A stretch of DNA of 64,000 bases, taken from positions 62,001 to 126,000 of the forward strand of contig CAWHNS010000007.1 in the NCBI GenBank assembly GCA_963830715.1. The letters run 5' to 3'. The notes beneath the pieces are model-generated. The model worked only from the letters and a program-made list of their open reading frames with translations, was not told the origin of the DNA and ran no database searches. The position numbers and the translations under genes were made by a program. This document shows, one piece after another, positions 48,201-57,329 of the stretch (its first letter is position 1; each line of letters begins with the position of its first letter). The stretch comes from CAVVMA01 sp963830715. Its GTDB lineage: Bacteria > Desulfobacterota > Binatia > Binatales > Binataceae.

Positions 48201-50977
48201 TCCAGACATTTGTGCCCCCTTCGGGCTCCATGAACAACAAAGCGCCGCTGCTCATCGGCAAGCAGATCGTGGCCGGTTTTCCATTGCTTACGGGCTGCAT
48301 CGACGAGCTCGAGATCTTCAACAAGACGGCGCTCACGGCGGCCCAGGTAAAGGCGATCTACCTCGCGTGCGGCGGGGGGAAGTGCAAGCCGGCGATACCG
48401 GCCACAAGCTGTACGGCCGCGCCCTCGGACGTGGTCTCATGGTGGCCCGGCGACGGCAACACGAAAGATGTCGTCGGCCCAAATAGTGGCGGGACTCTGA
48501 ACGGAGGCGCTGGGTTCGCGGCGGGCTGGGTCGGGATGGCGTTCAACTTCCCGAACCCGAAATCACCACCGGGGATGGCTCAAGTCGAAATTCCCGACGT
48601 GGGTAATAGCTTGGACCTCACAACCTGCCTCACCTACGATTTCTGGCTCCTGAGCGCGAAAGGCGGTCAAACGTGCACCGGCTCCGGGCACAATTGTCGC
48701 GTCATCAGCAGAGACGGTGACGGACTTGAGATAGCGGTGGCAGGATCCAACGAGACCCCGGGTTGTCCGAAGGATGATCTCGTTGTCTATCCTAATAACA
48801 CGGATCAGTGGCAATGCACGGGGTTACCAGTAGCGACAGATGGTAAGACCTGGACGTTTGTCGCAGTCGAGGTTTGCCCAGCCGCGGGAAATGAAGTCCT
48901 GACAGTGTACTCGGCCCCAAGCACCGGGAGCATAACGGCGGCCCCGTCGCCGTATACGACGGGCTTGAGCGCGGGCCCCGATCCGCAGCTCGGCCAGCTA
49001 TTCCTTGGAGGAAGGGTTAGTGGCGCCGGTGAGAACTACGACGGCAAAATCGATGAGGTGGAACTCTTTAACCGTGCCCTCAGCCTGCCGGAAGTTGAGA
49101 ACATCTTCCACGCGGGCCACTTTGGGAAGTGCAAGGCCACGACACCCACGCCGACGCCTACGCCTACGCCCACACCAACGCCTACACCCACGCCGACGCC
49201 TACACCCACGCCGACGCCTACACCCACCCCAACCCCCACGCCCGCCTCTGCTTGCGACCTGCAGATCGTGAAGACCATGAGTCCGAACCCGGTGGTGAGC
49301 GGGCAACAGGTGAACATCACCCTCACGGTGACGAATGTGGGAACAGGGCCTTGTGCTCCCGGGAATTCCCCCGGAACCGTAGTGCAAGACTTCCAACCTT
49401 CGGGTCTGAGCTTCAGTGCCGAAATGATCGCAACCTCATCCGCTAACTGGTCCTGCCCTCCGCCGCCTTTGGGCGAAAATTCTCAGAGCTGCAGCGACCA
49501 AAGCACAATACAGGCGGGCGACACAGCCACGTTCAACTTTACCGCTCCGGTGACCGCTGCGGGGGGCAGCACAGTCATGAACTGCGCGATGGTTGCCAAT
49601 TCGAACGACGTCAACCCGGCCAACAACCAGTCGTGCGTGACAATCCAGGTCACCGGCCCTACGCCCACGCCCACGCCCACGCCGCTGCCGGCGATGTCGC
49701 CGTGCCCCACCGGCGTCCCCAGCGCCTCTATCAATACGGGGCAGTCTCCCTCAGTGGTTGGCGGTTCCGACCCGTTTTGGTCGCTGCTCAGTGCCCCCCC
49801 TGGGACTCCTGGGGTAGGAGTTACCCCGGAGTCCGCCATAGTGGTTCCGACCGTTGACAGTTGGGGGACTACTACTGTCTCCCCCGCCCAATGGGTTTCA
49901 GCCAGCACCCTCTGTAGCGAATTCACCTGCCCCGCGGGGATGTACGTCTATGAGGCCTGCTGGACAGGTTCGGTGGGGAGTCCCGTAAATCTACAGTTTC
50001 TTGCCGACAACCAGGCATGCGCCTGCTTAAACAATCCAAACTGCTCCGCGAATTGCTCCGTCGCCAATGTCGGCTTTCAGCTTCCCGCTACTTCTTTCTC
50101 CACAACCACCACTACCACAGGGAAAAACTGCATAGATATCGTCGTAACCAACACCACAGCCATAACTGGGTTGGAGGTGCAAGGATCCGTGTGCGGGACA
50201 CTCCTGACGCCGACACCCACGCCGACGCCGGTTTGCGACATGGTGATCGCGAAGGGCATGAATCCGAAGCCCGTGATGAGCGGGCAACCGGTGGACATCA
50301 CCCTCATAGTGGACAATGTGGGAACAGGGCCGTGTCCTGCCGGAACTGAAGTGGTTGACAGTTTGCCTAACGGCCAAGGCCCCTACGGGAACGGGACTAC
50401 CAACTTTAATGTCCCGCTCACTTGCAACCTCACCACATCTTCTCTCAGTTGCTCCACATCGTCGATATGGCCAGTGGATTCCCCGGACATGATCACGTTA
50501 CCGGCCACGGCGAACGCTCCGGGCCCGTTCTTGAACTGCGCGACGGTTACCAATTCGGGCGACAACAACCCGGCGAATAACGAAGCGTGCGCGGAGGTCC
50601 AAATCCTGGCAGCCCCCACCCCGACGCCCACACCCGCTTGTGGTAGTGGGCAAAAGGCTCAAACACGAGGCTCTCGCCCTTGGGTTGCCTGTCCTTGCTG
50701 CGGCATGCCGTGCTGTCCTTGCTGCGGCGTGCCGACGCCCACCCCCGCCCCGTCGCTAGGAGCCCCCTGCGGCAACCACCCGGCCAGTTGTACCTACCAT
50801 GAGGACTGCGGAGACGTACAACCGACGCTGGTATGTGTCTCCGATAGCACCTTCTCCGCTGACGAATGCGGGTCCGACGGCGACTGCGCAGGGTTTGCAG
50901 GGGTGCCTTTGTGTGTCGGCACCCCCACCTGCATGGGCAGAGGCACGCAGATTTGCTATGCGCCGTGTCCGCCATGA
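45270..50977 (+). CDS. giant secreted SBBP/LamG/DUF11 multi-domain protein (one frameshift)
   Basis: About 1900 aa, paralogous at its N-terminus to the 38436 gene (signal helix, GQTDSRVRFLAHGRGYTLFL, YTGVDLVYHASSQQELEYDFVVAP). SBBP repeats run from about 46150 to 47680 with the recurring NAYVTG, FVTKL and YSTYLGG patterns. Two concanavalin/LamG-like domains follow (about 47700-48390 and 48420-49130), then a Thr-Pro linker, DUF11-type repeats (CDLQIVKTMSPNPVVSGQ and CDMVIAKGMNPKPVMSGQ), and a Cys-rich C-terminus (CPCCGMPCCPCCG). The frame breaks near 46415: the first frame ends at 46487, the second continues to 50977. GTG start with GGGGGA upstream. Probably surface-exposed adhesin-like; function unknown. 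Confidence 0.8.
49141..49241 (+). repeat. Thr-Pro linker repeat in the second SBBP protein, with 18-bp tandem units
   Basis: Encodes about 32 residues of Thr-Pro. Part consists of exact 18-bp units (CACCCACGCCGACGCCTA) in tandem, about 2.5 copies, so length variation by slippage is plausible. Confidence 0.8.
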
Positions 50978-50981
50978 AAAG

Positions 50982-51130
50982 CGGAGAGGGCGGAGTTGAG
51001 CGCCCGAGACCCTTTCCCCTACGCGCTCTCCAGCAGGCTGACGAGGGAAGCCCTAACAGCCTGCTCCCCCCCTTTTATCTCCCCTCGGACAGGAGGGCGT
51101 GCGCCTCAAACCGGGCTCGGCCACCTATCC
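50982..51130 (-). pseudogene. degenerate tRNA-Ser copy with a 63-bp insert at the anticodon loop
   Basis: On the minus strand it follows the intact tRNA-Ser closely: GTGGCCGAGCCCGGTTTGAG, GCGCACGCC, then after 63 foreign bases CTGGAGAGCG (anticodon GGA) and AAAGGGTCTCGGGCG. Acceptor pairing has one mismatch, the variable and T arms are altered, and the encoded CCA is missing. Similarity continues about 20 bp beyond the tRNA 5' end (GGATCGCCAGCATGCCAT against GGATCGCCAGTATGCCAT at the intact copy). Confidence 0.75.
51032..51076. other. nested hairpin inside the tRNA-Ser remnant
   Basis: A 9-bp perfect stem AGCAGGCTG / CAGCCTGCT encloses a smaller AGGG / CCCT stem. On the plus strand seven C and then TTTT follow, resembling a terminator for the SBBP gene but with the T tract displaced. 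Confidence 0.45.
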
Positions 51131-51310
51131 GCGACGGATCGCCAGCATGCCATCGGCGGGTTCCCACGCGCTACGCGATCAGGCTCCGCGGCGGTCTCGC
51201 GCCCAACCTAACGCCGGCGCGATGCGTCCTTGATTTCGCGCGCGCCTGCCCCAAGTATAGGGAGCGTATGGGGGTCAGCCGCGCAGGCGACCCACCTTTG
51301 GGAGATTGCG

Positions 51311-52300
51311 ATGCTCTACACGCCAATCTGTGACTACTTTGGGATCAAGTACCCGATCGTACTGGCCGGGATGGGAGCGGTGTCGCTGCACAAGCTGGTC
51401 GCCGCGGTATCCAATGCCGGCGGCCTTGGAGTGATCGGCGCCGCGTCGCTCAGGCCGGAACAACTGCGCGCGGAAATTCGCAAGACCCGCGAGCTCACCG
51501 ACAAGCCGTTTGCGGTCGATCTGCTGGCGCCGCTGCCCGAGATGATGCGCCCGCACATGCCCGTTCTAATCGAGGAGAAGATCCGGATCTTCGTGGCCGG
51601 ACTTGCGGTGCCCTCGGAATTTATCCAGACCATGCACGAACACGGTATGAAAGTGATCGTGATGTGCGGCAAGGTGCATCACGCCGAGAAAGCGCAGGAG
51701 GCCGGCGCCGACGTGGTGGTTGCGCAGGGCACCGAGGCGGGCGGCCACACCGGCGAGATCGGCGGGATGTCGCTCGTTCCGCAGGTGATTGACGCGGTCA
51801 AGCTGCCGGTGCTGGCGGCGGGAGGAATCGCCGACGGACGCGGAGCCGCAGCGGCGTTCGCGCTCGGCGCACTCGGGGTCGTGGTGGGTACGCGCTTCAT
51901 CGCGACCGACGAGGCTGCGGCGGCGATCGAATACAAGGAAGCGATCGTCCACGGGCGCGACGATTCGACGATGCGCACCCGATGCTACACCGGCAAGCCC
52001 GCCCGATGCATCCGCACGCCGTACGCGATGGAATGGGAGAAGGACCCTTCGCGCATCCAGCCGTTTCCGCAGCAGGCGATGATCTCCACGCAAAACGGCG
52101 TCATGGGCTATTCGGCCCCGCACGGGGATCCGCAGCGCATATTCATGCCTGCCGGCCAGGGATCGGGGCTGATCAAGAAGATCAAGCCCGCGGCGGAAGT
52201 GTTCGCCGACCTGATGCGCGAGACCGAAGAGGCGATCGCGCGGATGAGTTCGCTGTTGAGCCGCCCGGCCGGCTCCGCTCACGCTGCGAGCCTGCGCTGA
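51311..52300 (+). CDS. nitronate monooxygenase (2-nitropropane dioxygenase family)
   Basis: 329 aa FMN-dependent TIM barrel. Motifs: FGIKYPIVLAGMGAVS at the N-terminus, SNAGGLGVIGAASL, the active-site AQGTEAGGHTGEIGG with its His, and VLAAGGIADGRGAAAAFALGALGVVVGTRF binding FMN phosphate. It oxidises nitronates or acts as a propionate-3-nitronate detoxifier. The frame is open upstream to 51230, but the ATG at 51311 with GGGAGA seven bases upstream begins the conserved part. Confidence 0.9.
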   Translation: MLYTPICDYFGIKYPIVLAGMGAVSLHKLVAAVSNAGGLGVIGAASLRPEQLRAEIRKTRELTDKPFAVDLLAPLPEMMRPHMPVLIEEKIRIFVAGLAVPSEFIQTMHEHGMKVIVMCGKVHHAEKAQEAGADVVVAQGTEAGGHTGEIGGMSLVPQVIDAVKLPVLAAGGIADGRGAAAAFALGALGVVVGTRFIATDEAAAAIEYKEAIVHGRDDSTMRTRCYTGKPARCIRTPYAMEWEKDPSRIQPFPQQAMISTQNGVMGYSAPHGDPQRIFMPAGQGSGLIKKIKPAAEVFADLMRETEEAIARMSSLLSRPAGSAHAASLR

Positions 52301-52321
52301 TCGGCGAGCGCCGCCGATCGA

Positions 52322-53414
52322 TCAACGATGGTCGAAGGCGTTCTCGCAGTCGTTGCCGAACGTGAAGGAGTAGAGCGACAACGATGCGGCCGCGCTGAGC
52401 TTCAGCATATGCTCGCCGAAGCCGGAATTTTCGATCAGGTAGTACATCCGCTTGCCCGTCAGATCGATGAACGTTCGGCCGCCGGCGTCGGTTTTGAGAT
52501 CGACGCCGCGCGCCTCCTTCACCACCGGCTTTTCATCTTGGGTCACGTATAGCGGGCCGGCGCGGTCGTCGCCGGAGCCGGCGACAAGGTAGACGGACTT
52601 GGCCGCGTAGTGGAGCGTCAACGAGTCAGCCGGCGGGCCTGACGCCGCGGGATGATCCAGCGACTCCGGAGTCGCCAGCCATCGGCCGCCCAGCGCGAAG
52701 TTGTTCAGCGGGATCTCCGGCGGCGGCGCGTATGCGGCTTCGCTCGAGTCGATGATAGCCGCCGGCATTCGCCAGCCCGTCGCCGCGCTCGAAACCGAGA
52801 TAAGTCTCGGGCGTCTCCTGCCCGCATCCGGCGATCGACGCCGAGTCGTCGCGCGATGCCGCGAATTTCGGATCATTGAATTGCAGGCGTGGATTCGCCT
52901 CCTTCAACAGCTCGCGGATGTGCGCTTCGAACTCGGCGTAGTCGCCCTCGCCCAGGTGAACGAACGCGACATTGCCGTCCTTGTCGATCAGGTATTTGGC
53001 CGGCCACGCCTCGTTGTGGAATGCGTTCCAGACTCTGTAATCGCTGTCGACCGCGATCGGAAAGCTGAGGCCGAAGCGCCGGGCGGCTTCCTGCACGCGC
53101 TTGGGATCGCGGGCGAACGGAAATTCCGGAGTGTGCACCCCGATTATCACCAGCCCGAGCGGCGCGTAGAGCGCGTTCCATCGCCGCAGGTAGGGGAAGG
53201 TGCGGATGCAGTTGATGCAGGTGTATTCCCAGAAATCGATCAGCACGACCTTGCCGCGTAGATTCAAAAGCCGAAGCGGCGGAGAATTGAACCATACGTC
53301 GCAACTGAAGTCCGGCGCCGGGACCCTGCTCTCGGCGCGCGATGCGATCGGCGCGAACAGGATGACGAGCGAGAGCATCGAAATTTGAAAGATTCGCGGA
53401 GTGCGGACCGTCAT
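52322..53414 (-). CDS. secreted thioredoxin-fold protein, DipZ C-terminal type (one frameshift)
   Basis: Signal peptide at residues 1-23 (MLSLVILFAPIASRA), then a TlpA-like redoxin domain with active site WEYTCINCIRT (CxxC as CINC), IGVHTPEFPFA, and FPIAVDSDYRVWNAFHNEAWPAKYLIDKDG. It continues with ETYLGFERGDGL and a beta-sandwich tail (TLHYAAKSVYLVAGS, GRTFIDLTGKRMYYLIEN) as in the extracytoplasmic part of DipZ/CcdA-thioredoxin fusions. The frame breaks near 52790; the second part ends at 52322. The CcdA-like membrane part of DipZ is absent. Confidence 0.78.
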
Positions 53415-53516
53415 TTGTTCAATCCTTTCGGCCCTTGCGAGGCGGCGGCTTGACTGCGCCGGCATGCCGTACTTACCTTGCAATCCTGAAACGCACCGGC
53501 GAGGAGAAAAGTTCCG

Positions 53517-53854
53517 ATGGCAAGCGACAAGGTTCGTCCACGTTACCGACGCCAGCTTCGAGCAGGAAGTGCTCAAGTCTCCGCAGCCGGTGCTGATCGA
53601 TTTCTGGGCGCCGTGGTGCGGTCCGTGCAAAGCGATCGCGCCGATTATCGACGAGCTCGCCAGGCGAGTACGCCGGCCGGCTCAAGGTGGTCAAGATCAA
53701 CGTCGATGACAACCCTGAAGTCGCCGCACGCTACGGCGTCCGCGGCATCCCCAATCTGCTCATCATCAAGAGCGGCCAGGTCAAGGATCAGATCGTCGGC
53801 GCCGTGCCCAAGGCGCATCTGGTGCGCGCCGTCGATACCGCCCTGGCGGCCTGA
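53517..53854 (+). CDS. trxA: thioredoxin (two frameshifts)
   Basis: Active site WCGPCKAIAPIIDELA, preceded by VHVTDASFEQEVLKSPQPVLIDFWAP and followed in another frame by VVKINVDDNPEVAARYGVRGIPNLLIIKSGQV and the cis-Pro in GIPN. One extra T near 53535 and one extra A near 53665 split the gene; removing both gives a normal thioredoxin of about 110 aa. ATG at 53517 preceded by GGAGAAAAG. General cytosolic disulfide reductase. Confidence 0.82.
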
Positions 53855-53872
53855 CCGCTCTCGCGGCCACTA

Positions 53873-54466
53873 CTAGCTTCGTCGCCATCGCCTGGTCACG
53901 GAACCGGAGCGGCGACCGTTCTTTCGTGTTCGACGGCCAGTACGCTGGACCAACGCGTCCGCGCGTCGCGTTTCCTGGTAGGTATCGCGAATTTCAGCCG
54001 GTACATAAGCCATCAGCGCCTGATTGTAGGCCAGGCACGATCGGCGCCAGCTTCGAGTCGCGCACGAACGGCGAGTCCGACGGCAGAACTGCGGTCAGAG
54101 CATCACGAGCCAGGCCCGCCAATCGATCGCGATGCCGGCGCCGACGCCCCGCCGCCCAACCGATCGGCCCAGCTCAGATGGACGACGTTGAAGCAGCCGG
54201 ATCAAGACGTTGCCGCGGTCTCGACCACCGCGAACACAATCGCAAACACCACCACGTAGCCGATAACGCACGACGGTCGGCGCCGATCCGACGGCCGAAG
54301 TACTCCTTCGGCAGATCGCACTACCCGCCGAGTAGTAAAGCGACGCGAAATAGATCCCGGCCACGAGCGAACCACCGACGTCACCATCCGCAGCACGCCG
54401 CGCGAGAAGCCCGTAGATCGCGCCAAGCGCGCCACGCCAACGATCAGCATAGTCCAGTCCGTTCAT
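53873..54466 (-). CDS. cvpA: CvpA-family inner-membrane protein (several frameshifts)
   Basis: Read across frames: MNGLDYA start, then FSRGVLRMVTSVV, VAGIYFASLYYS, VIGYVVVFAIVFAVVE, GNVLIRLLQ, LGAGIA, LTAVLPSDSPFVRDSKLAPIV and YNQALMAYVPAEIRDTYQETR. This order of four helices followed by a C-terminal PxSPxxxxSxLAP block is CvpA (colicin V production protein homologue). At least four indels separate the pieces. Convergent with trxA; its start faces asnS. Confidence 0.6.
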
Positions 54467-54582
54467 CTCCTCGCGCCGTGCCTATACATCGCGCAGCGCA
54501 TATGCAAGCTCCTTCGTCACGCCGCATCCGGCGGATCCGCACATCGACTGGGACAAGCGCGCAATGCTGCTTAAATAAGCGC

Positions 54583-55883
54583 ATGACCTGGGTCTATATC
54601 GACGAGCTTTGCCGATCACGTCGGCGAGGAAGTGACTCTCGCGGATGGCTCTACAGCCGGCGCTCCAGCGGCAAGATACACTTCCTGCTGGTTCGCGACG
54701 GCACCGGAATCTGCCAGTGCGTCGCCTCGATCGCGCGACATCGGCGCGGAGAGCTTCGCGGCGGCCGACCATCTCGGGCAGGAGACCTCGCTCGAAGTAA
54801 CCGGCGTCGTGCGCGAGGACAAGCGCGCGCCGGGCGGCTTCGAGCTTTCGCTCAAGAGCCTTCGAAGTTTCGTCGCAGTCCAATGATTATCCGATCACGC
54901 CCAAGGAGCACGGCGTTTCGCTTTCTGCTCGACAATCGCCATCTGTGGCTCCGCTCCTCACGCCAGCACGCGATCCTGCGCGTCCGCAGCGAGGTCGAGT
55001 CGGCCTGCCGCGACTTCTTCCACGAGCGCGGCTTCGTGCTGTTCGACGCGCCGATCCTGACGCCGACCTCCTGCGAGGGCACCACCAATCTCTTCGAGAC
55101 TCGACTACTTCGGCGAGCGCAAGGCCTATCTCACCCAGAGCGGCCAGCTCTACGCCGAAGCCGGCGCGCTCGCGTTCGGCAAGGTCTACTGCTTCGGTCC
55201 GACCTTTCGCGCCGAGAAATCCAAGACCCGCCGCCATCTGACCGAGTTCTGGATGGTCGAGCCGGAGGTCGCCTTCTTCACGCTCGACGACGACATGCAA
55301 CTGGCGGAGGACTTCGTCGCATACATCGTGGCGCGGGTGCTCGAGCGCCGCCGCGAGGAGCTGAAGGTCCTCGAGCGCGACGTGACCAAGCTCGAGAAGG
55401 TCGTCAAGCCCTTTCCGCGCATCACCTACGACGACGCGATCGCGCGGCTCAAGGCGAAGGGCCTCGCGGTCAACTGGGGCGACGATCTCGGCGGCGACGA
55501 GGAGACCGCGCTCTCCGGCGAATTCGATCGCCCGGTGATGGTCCATCGCTATCCGGCGCAGTGCAAGGCCTTCTACATGAAGCGCGACCCCGACCGGCCC
55601 GAAGTTGCGCTCTGCGTCGACATGCTCGCACCGGAGGGCTACGGCGAGATCATCGGCGGCGGCCAGCGCGAGGACGACTACGACACGCTCGCGCGCAAGA
55701 TCGTCGAGCACGGCCTGCCGCTCGAGCCGTTCAAGTGGTACCTCGACCTGCGCCGCTACGGATCGGTGCCGCACGCCGGCTTCGGGATGGGAATCGAGCG
55801 GATGGTGTGCGTGGCTCTGCGGAATCCATCACATCCGCGAGACGATGCCGTTCCCGCGCATGATGGAACGGCTCGAACCGTAG
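54583..55883 (+). CDS. asnS: asparaginyl-tRNA synthetase (about six frameshifts)
   Basis: Class IIb aminoacyl-tRNA synthetase of about 430 aa. OB-fold part: TWVYIDELADHVGEEVTLA, SGKIHFLLVRDGTGICQC, DIGAESFAAADHLGQETSLE. Catalytic domain: motif 1 region ESACRDFFHERGF, TPTSCEGTTNLFET, motif 2 FRAEKSKTRRHLTEFWMVEPE (AsnRS rather than AspRS) and motif 3 GFGMGIERM. Indels occur near 54612, 54645, 54730, 54860-54920, 55100 and 55820; for example CTTTGCC must be CTTGCC to give ELADHVGEE. The longest single-frame stretch is 55253-55820. Because the enzyme is normally essential, these look like sequence errors. Confidence 0.88.
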
Positions 55884-55943
55884 CCAGAGTTGGAGCTACT
55901 GATGAACATTGAGCCGCCAGGGCGAGGTCCGGACCGAGCCTAG

Positions 55944-55964
55944 GGCGGCCCTAACAGGGTCGCC
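55944..55964. terminator. hairpin between convergent asnS and aarF-like genes
   Basis: A 9-bp stem GGCGGCCCT / AGGGTCGCC (one G-T pair) with a three-base loop, 60 bp after asnS and 3 bp after the stop of the convergent gene. No T tract on either strand; possibly a shared bidirectional transcript end. Confidence 0.45.
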
Positions 55965-55967
55965 GCG

Positions 55968-57287
55968 CTAGGCGGCGTCGCCTGGATCGTTGGCCGGCGG
56001 CGCCATCGCGGTCAGCACGTTGGCGCGGGCGCCGAGCGTGTGCGCGATTCCGGAGAGCAGCTCGAAGGCGCGCCCCACCAGGACGAAATCGCTCGGCACC
56101 CGAACCACGGGGTTCTCGCGGATCGTCTTGAACAGTTCGTCGGTGATCTCCGAGGTGAATTCGCCCTCGAACCGCTGGCCCGGAGCGCGGCGGTTGAGCG
56201 CGTGCGCGATCATCAGCAGGGTCGAGGGGTCGCCGTTGTGGGTCTCGAAGCCGAGTTCACTGAACGCCTTGATCGCGGAGGCGTCGTTCTGCGTCATGAT
56301 CGCGAACATCAGGTTGAACAGCGCGTAGCCGAAGCCGCCCGGCAGCTCCTTGGACAATCCGAAGTCGAGCAGCACGAAGCGCGGGATCATCTTGCCGGCG
56401 CTGGTGCGATATGGAGTGACGAAGATGTTGCCCGGATGCGGATCGGCCTGGAAGAATCCGCGCGCCAGAATCATCGTGACGTAGATTCGCATCAGCTCCT
56501 GCACCACCGCGGCCGGTCGGAGTCCGGCCGCGATCAGCGCGTCGCGGTCGGTCGGCTTGATTCCGGACAGGAACTCCATCGTGATCACCCGGCCCGCCGA
56601 CAGCTCGTGATACATTCGCGGCACGGTGACCGCGGGGTCGTCCTTGAACAACTCCGCGATCCGCTCGGCGCTCTGCACTTCGCGGCGGAAGTCGAGTTCG
56701 AACTTGAGATGCTTCTGCAGCTCCTGCAGCAGCGGCATCAGCTCGATCGGTTGCGGATCGAGCCGCTCGTAGATCGCGCAGATCCTGGTCATGTTCGCGA
56801 TATCGGTGCGGACGATCTCGGCGATATCGGGGTATTGGACTTTGACGGCGACCGTGATGCCGCTGTCGCGCAATCGCGCGCGATGGACCTGCGCGAGCGA
56901 CGCTGCGGCGATCGGCCGCGGATCGAAACTCTGGAACAATTTGTCGAGCGGCGCGCCGAGATCCTGCTCGACGACCGGCGCAATTTCCTCGATCGGACGC
57001 GGCGGCACCGCGTCGTGGCATTTGCTGAGAATACGGATGTATTCCGGGGGAAAGACGTCGGAGCGCGTGCCGATGACCTGCGCGAGCTTGATCATCAGGC
57101 CGCGCAGCTCGATCGCGGTCGAGTAGATCTTGTTCGCGTTGCGTTCGTGAACCGGGGAGAGGTTGCGGCGTTTCGGATCGGCGCGGCATGCACGGTCCAC
57201 CAGCCGCGGAACCTTGTAGCTCAGGTAGACGTTGGCGGCCAGCAGGCCGGTCCGTGCGGTGCGATAAACGCGCTCGACTGCGTGCAT
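55968..57287 (-). CDS. ABC1/AarF/UbiB-family atypical kinase
   Basis: 439 aa. The N-terminal extension resembles the KxGQ segment but reads IKLAQVIGTRSDVFPPEY. Ala-rich loop AAASLAQVHRA in place of the glycine loop, VKVQYPDI (ion-pair Lys), and the catalytic HRD/DFG equivalents in QADPHPGNIFV and LLDFGLSKE. Family members are ATPases involved in isoprenoid quinone biosynthesis or lipid handling. No C-terminal membrane helix pair is obvious (unlike UbiB), so it is closer to the general ABC1 group. Separated by 42 bp from the unknown gene upstream on the same strand. Confidence 0.88.
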   Translation of the reverse strand: MHAVERVYRTARTGLLAANVYLSYKVPRLVDRACRADPKRRNLSPVHERNANKIYSTAIELRGLMIKLAQVIGTRSDVFPPEYIRILSKCHDAVPPRPIEEIAPVVEQDLGAPLDKLFQSFDPRPIAAASLAQVHRARLRDSGITVAVKVQYPDIAEIVRTDIANMTRICAIYERLDPQPIELMPLLQELQKHLKFELDFRREVQSAERIAELFKDDPAVTVPRMYHELSAGRVITMEFLSGIKPTDRDALIAAGLRPAAVVQELMRIYVTMILARGFFQADPHPGNIFVTPYRTSAGKMIPRFVLLDFGLSKELPGGFGYALFNLMFAIMTQNDASAIKAFSELGFETHNGDPSTLLMIAHALNRRAPGQRFEGEFTSEITDELFKTIRENPVVRVPSDFVLVGRAFELLSGIAHTLGARANVLTAMAPPANDPGDAA

Positions 57288-57329
57288 CTTCTGATTAGCG
57301 CACGCGGCGCGGGCCGGCGCAATTCCCGA

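Noticed and set aside
51032..51076. Calling the nested hairpin a Rho-independent terminator of the second SBBP gene
   Set aside because: Seven C residues separate the stem from the short T tract, and the hairpin lies in the insert of a tRNA remnant; I list it only as a structure.
53926..55863. A long 645-aa plus-strand ORF
   Set aside because: It begins antisense to the cvpA-like gene and merges only parts of asnS; the middle and end are Arg/Ala-rich out-of-frame translation. The real genes are cvpA (minus) and asnS (plus).
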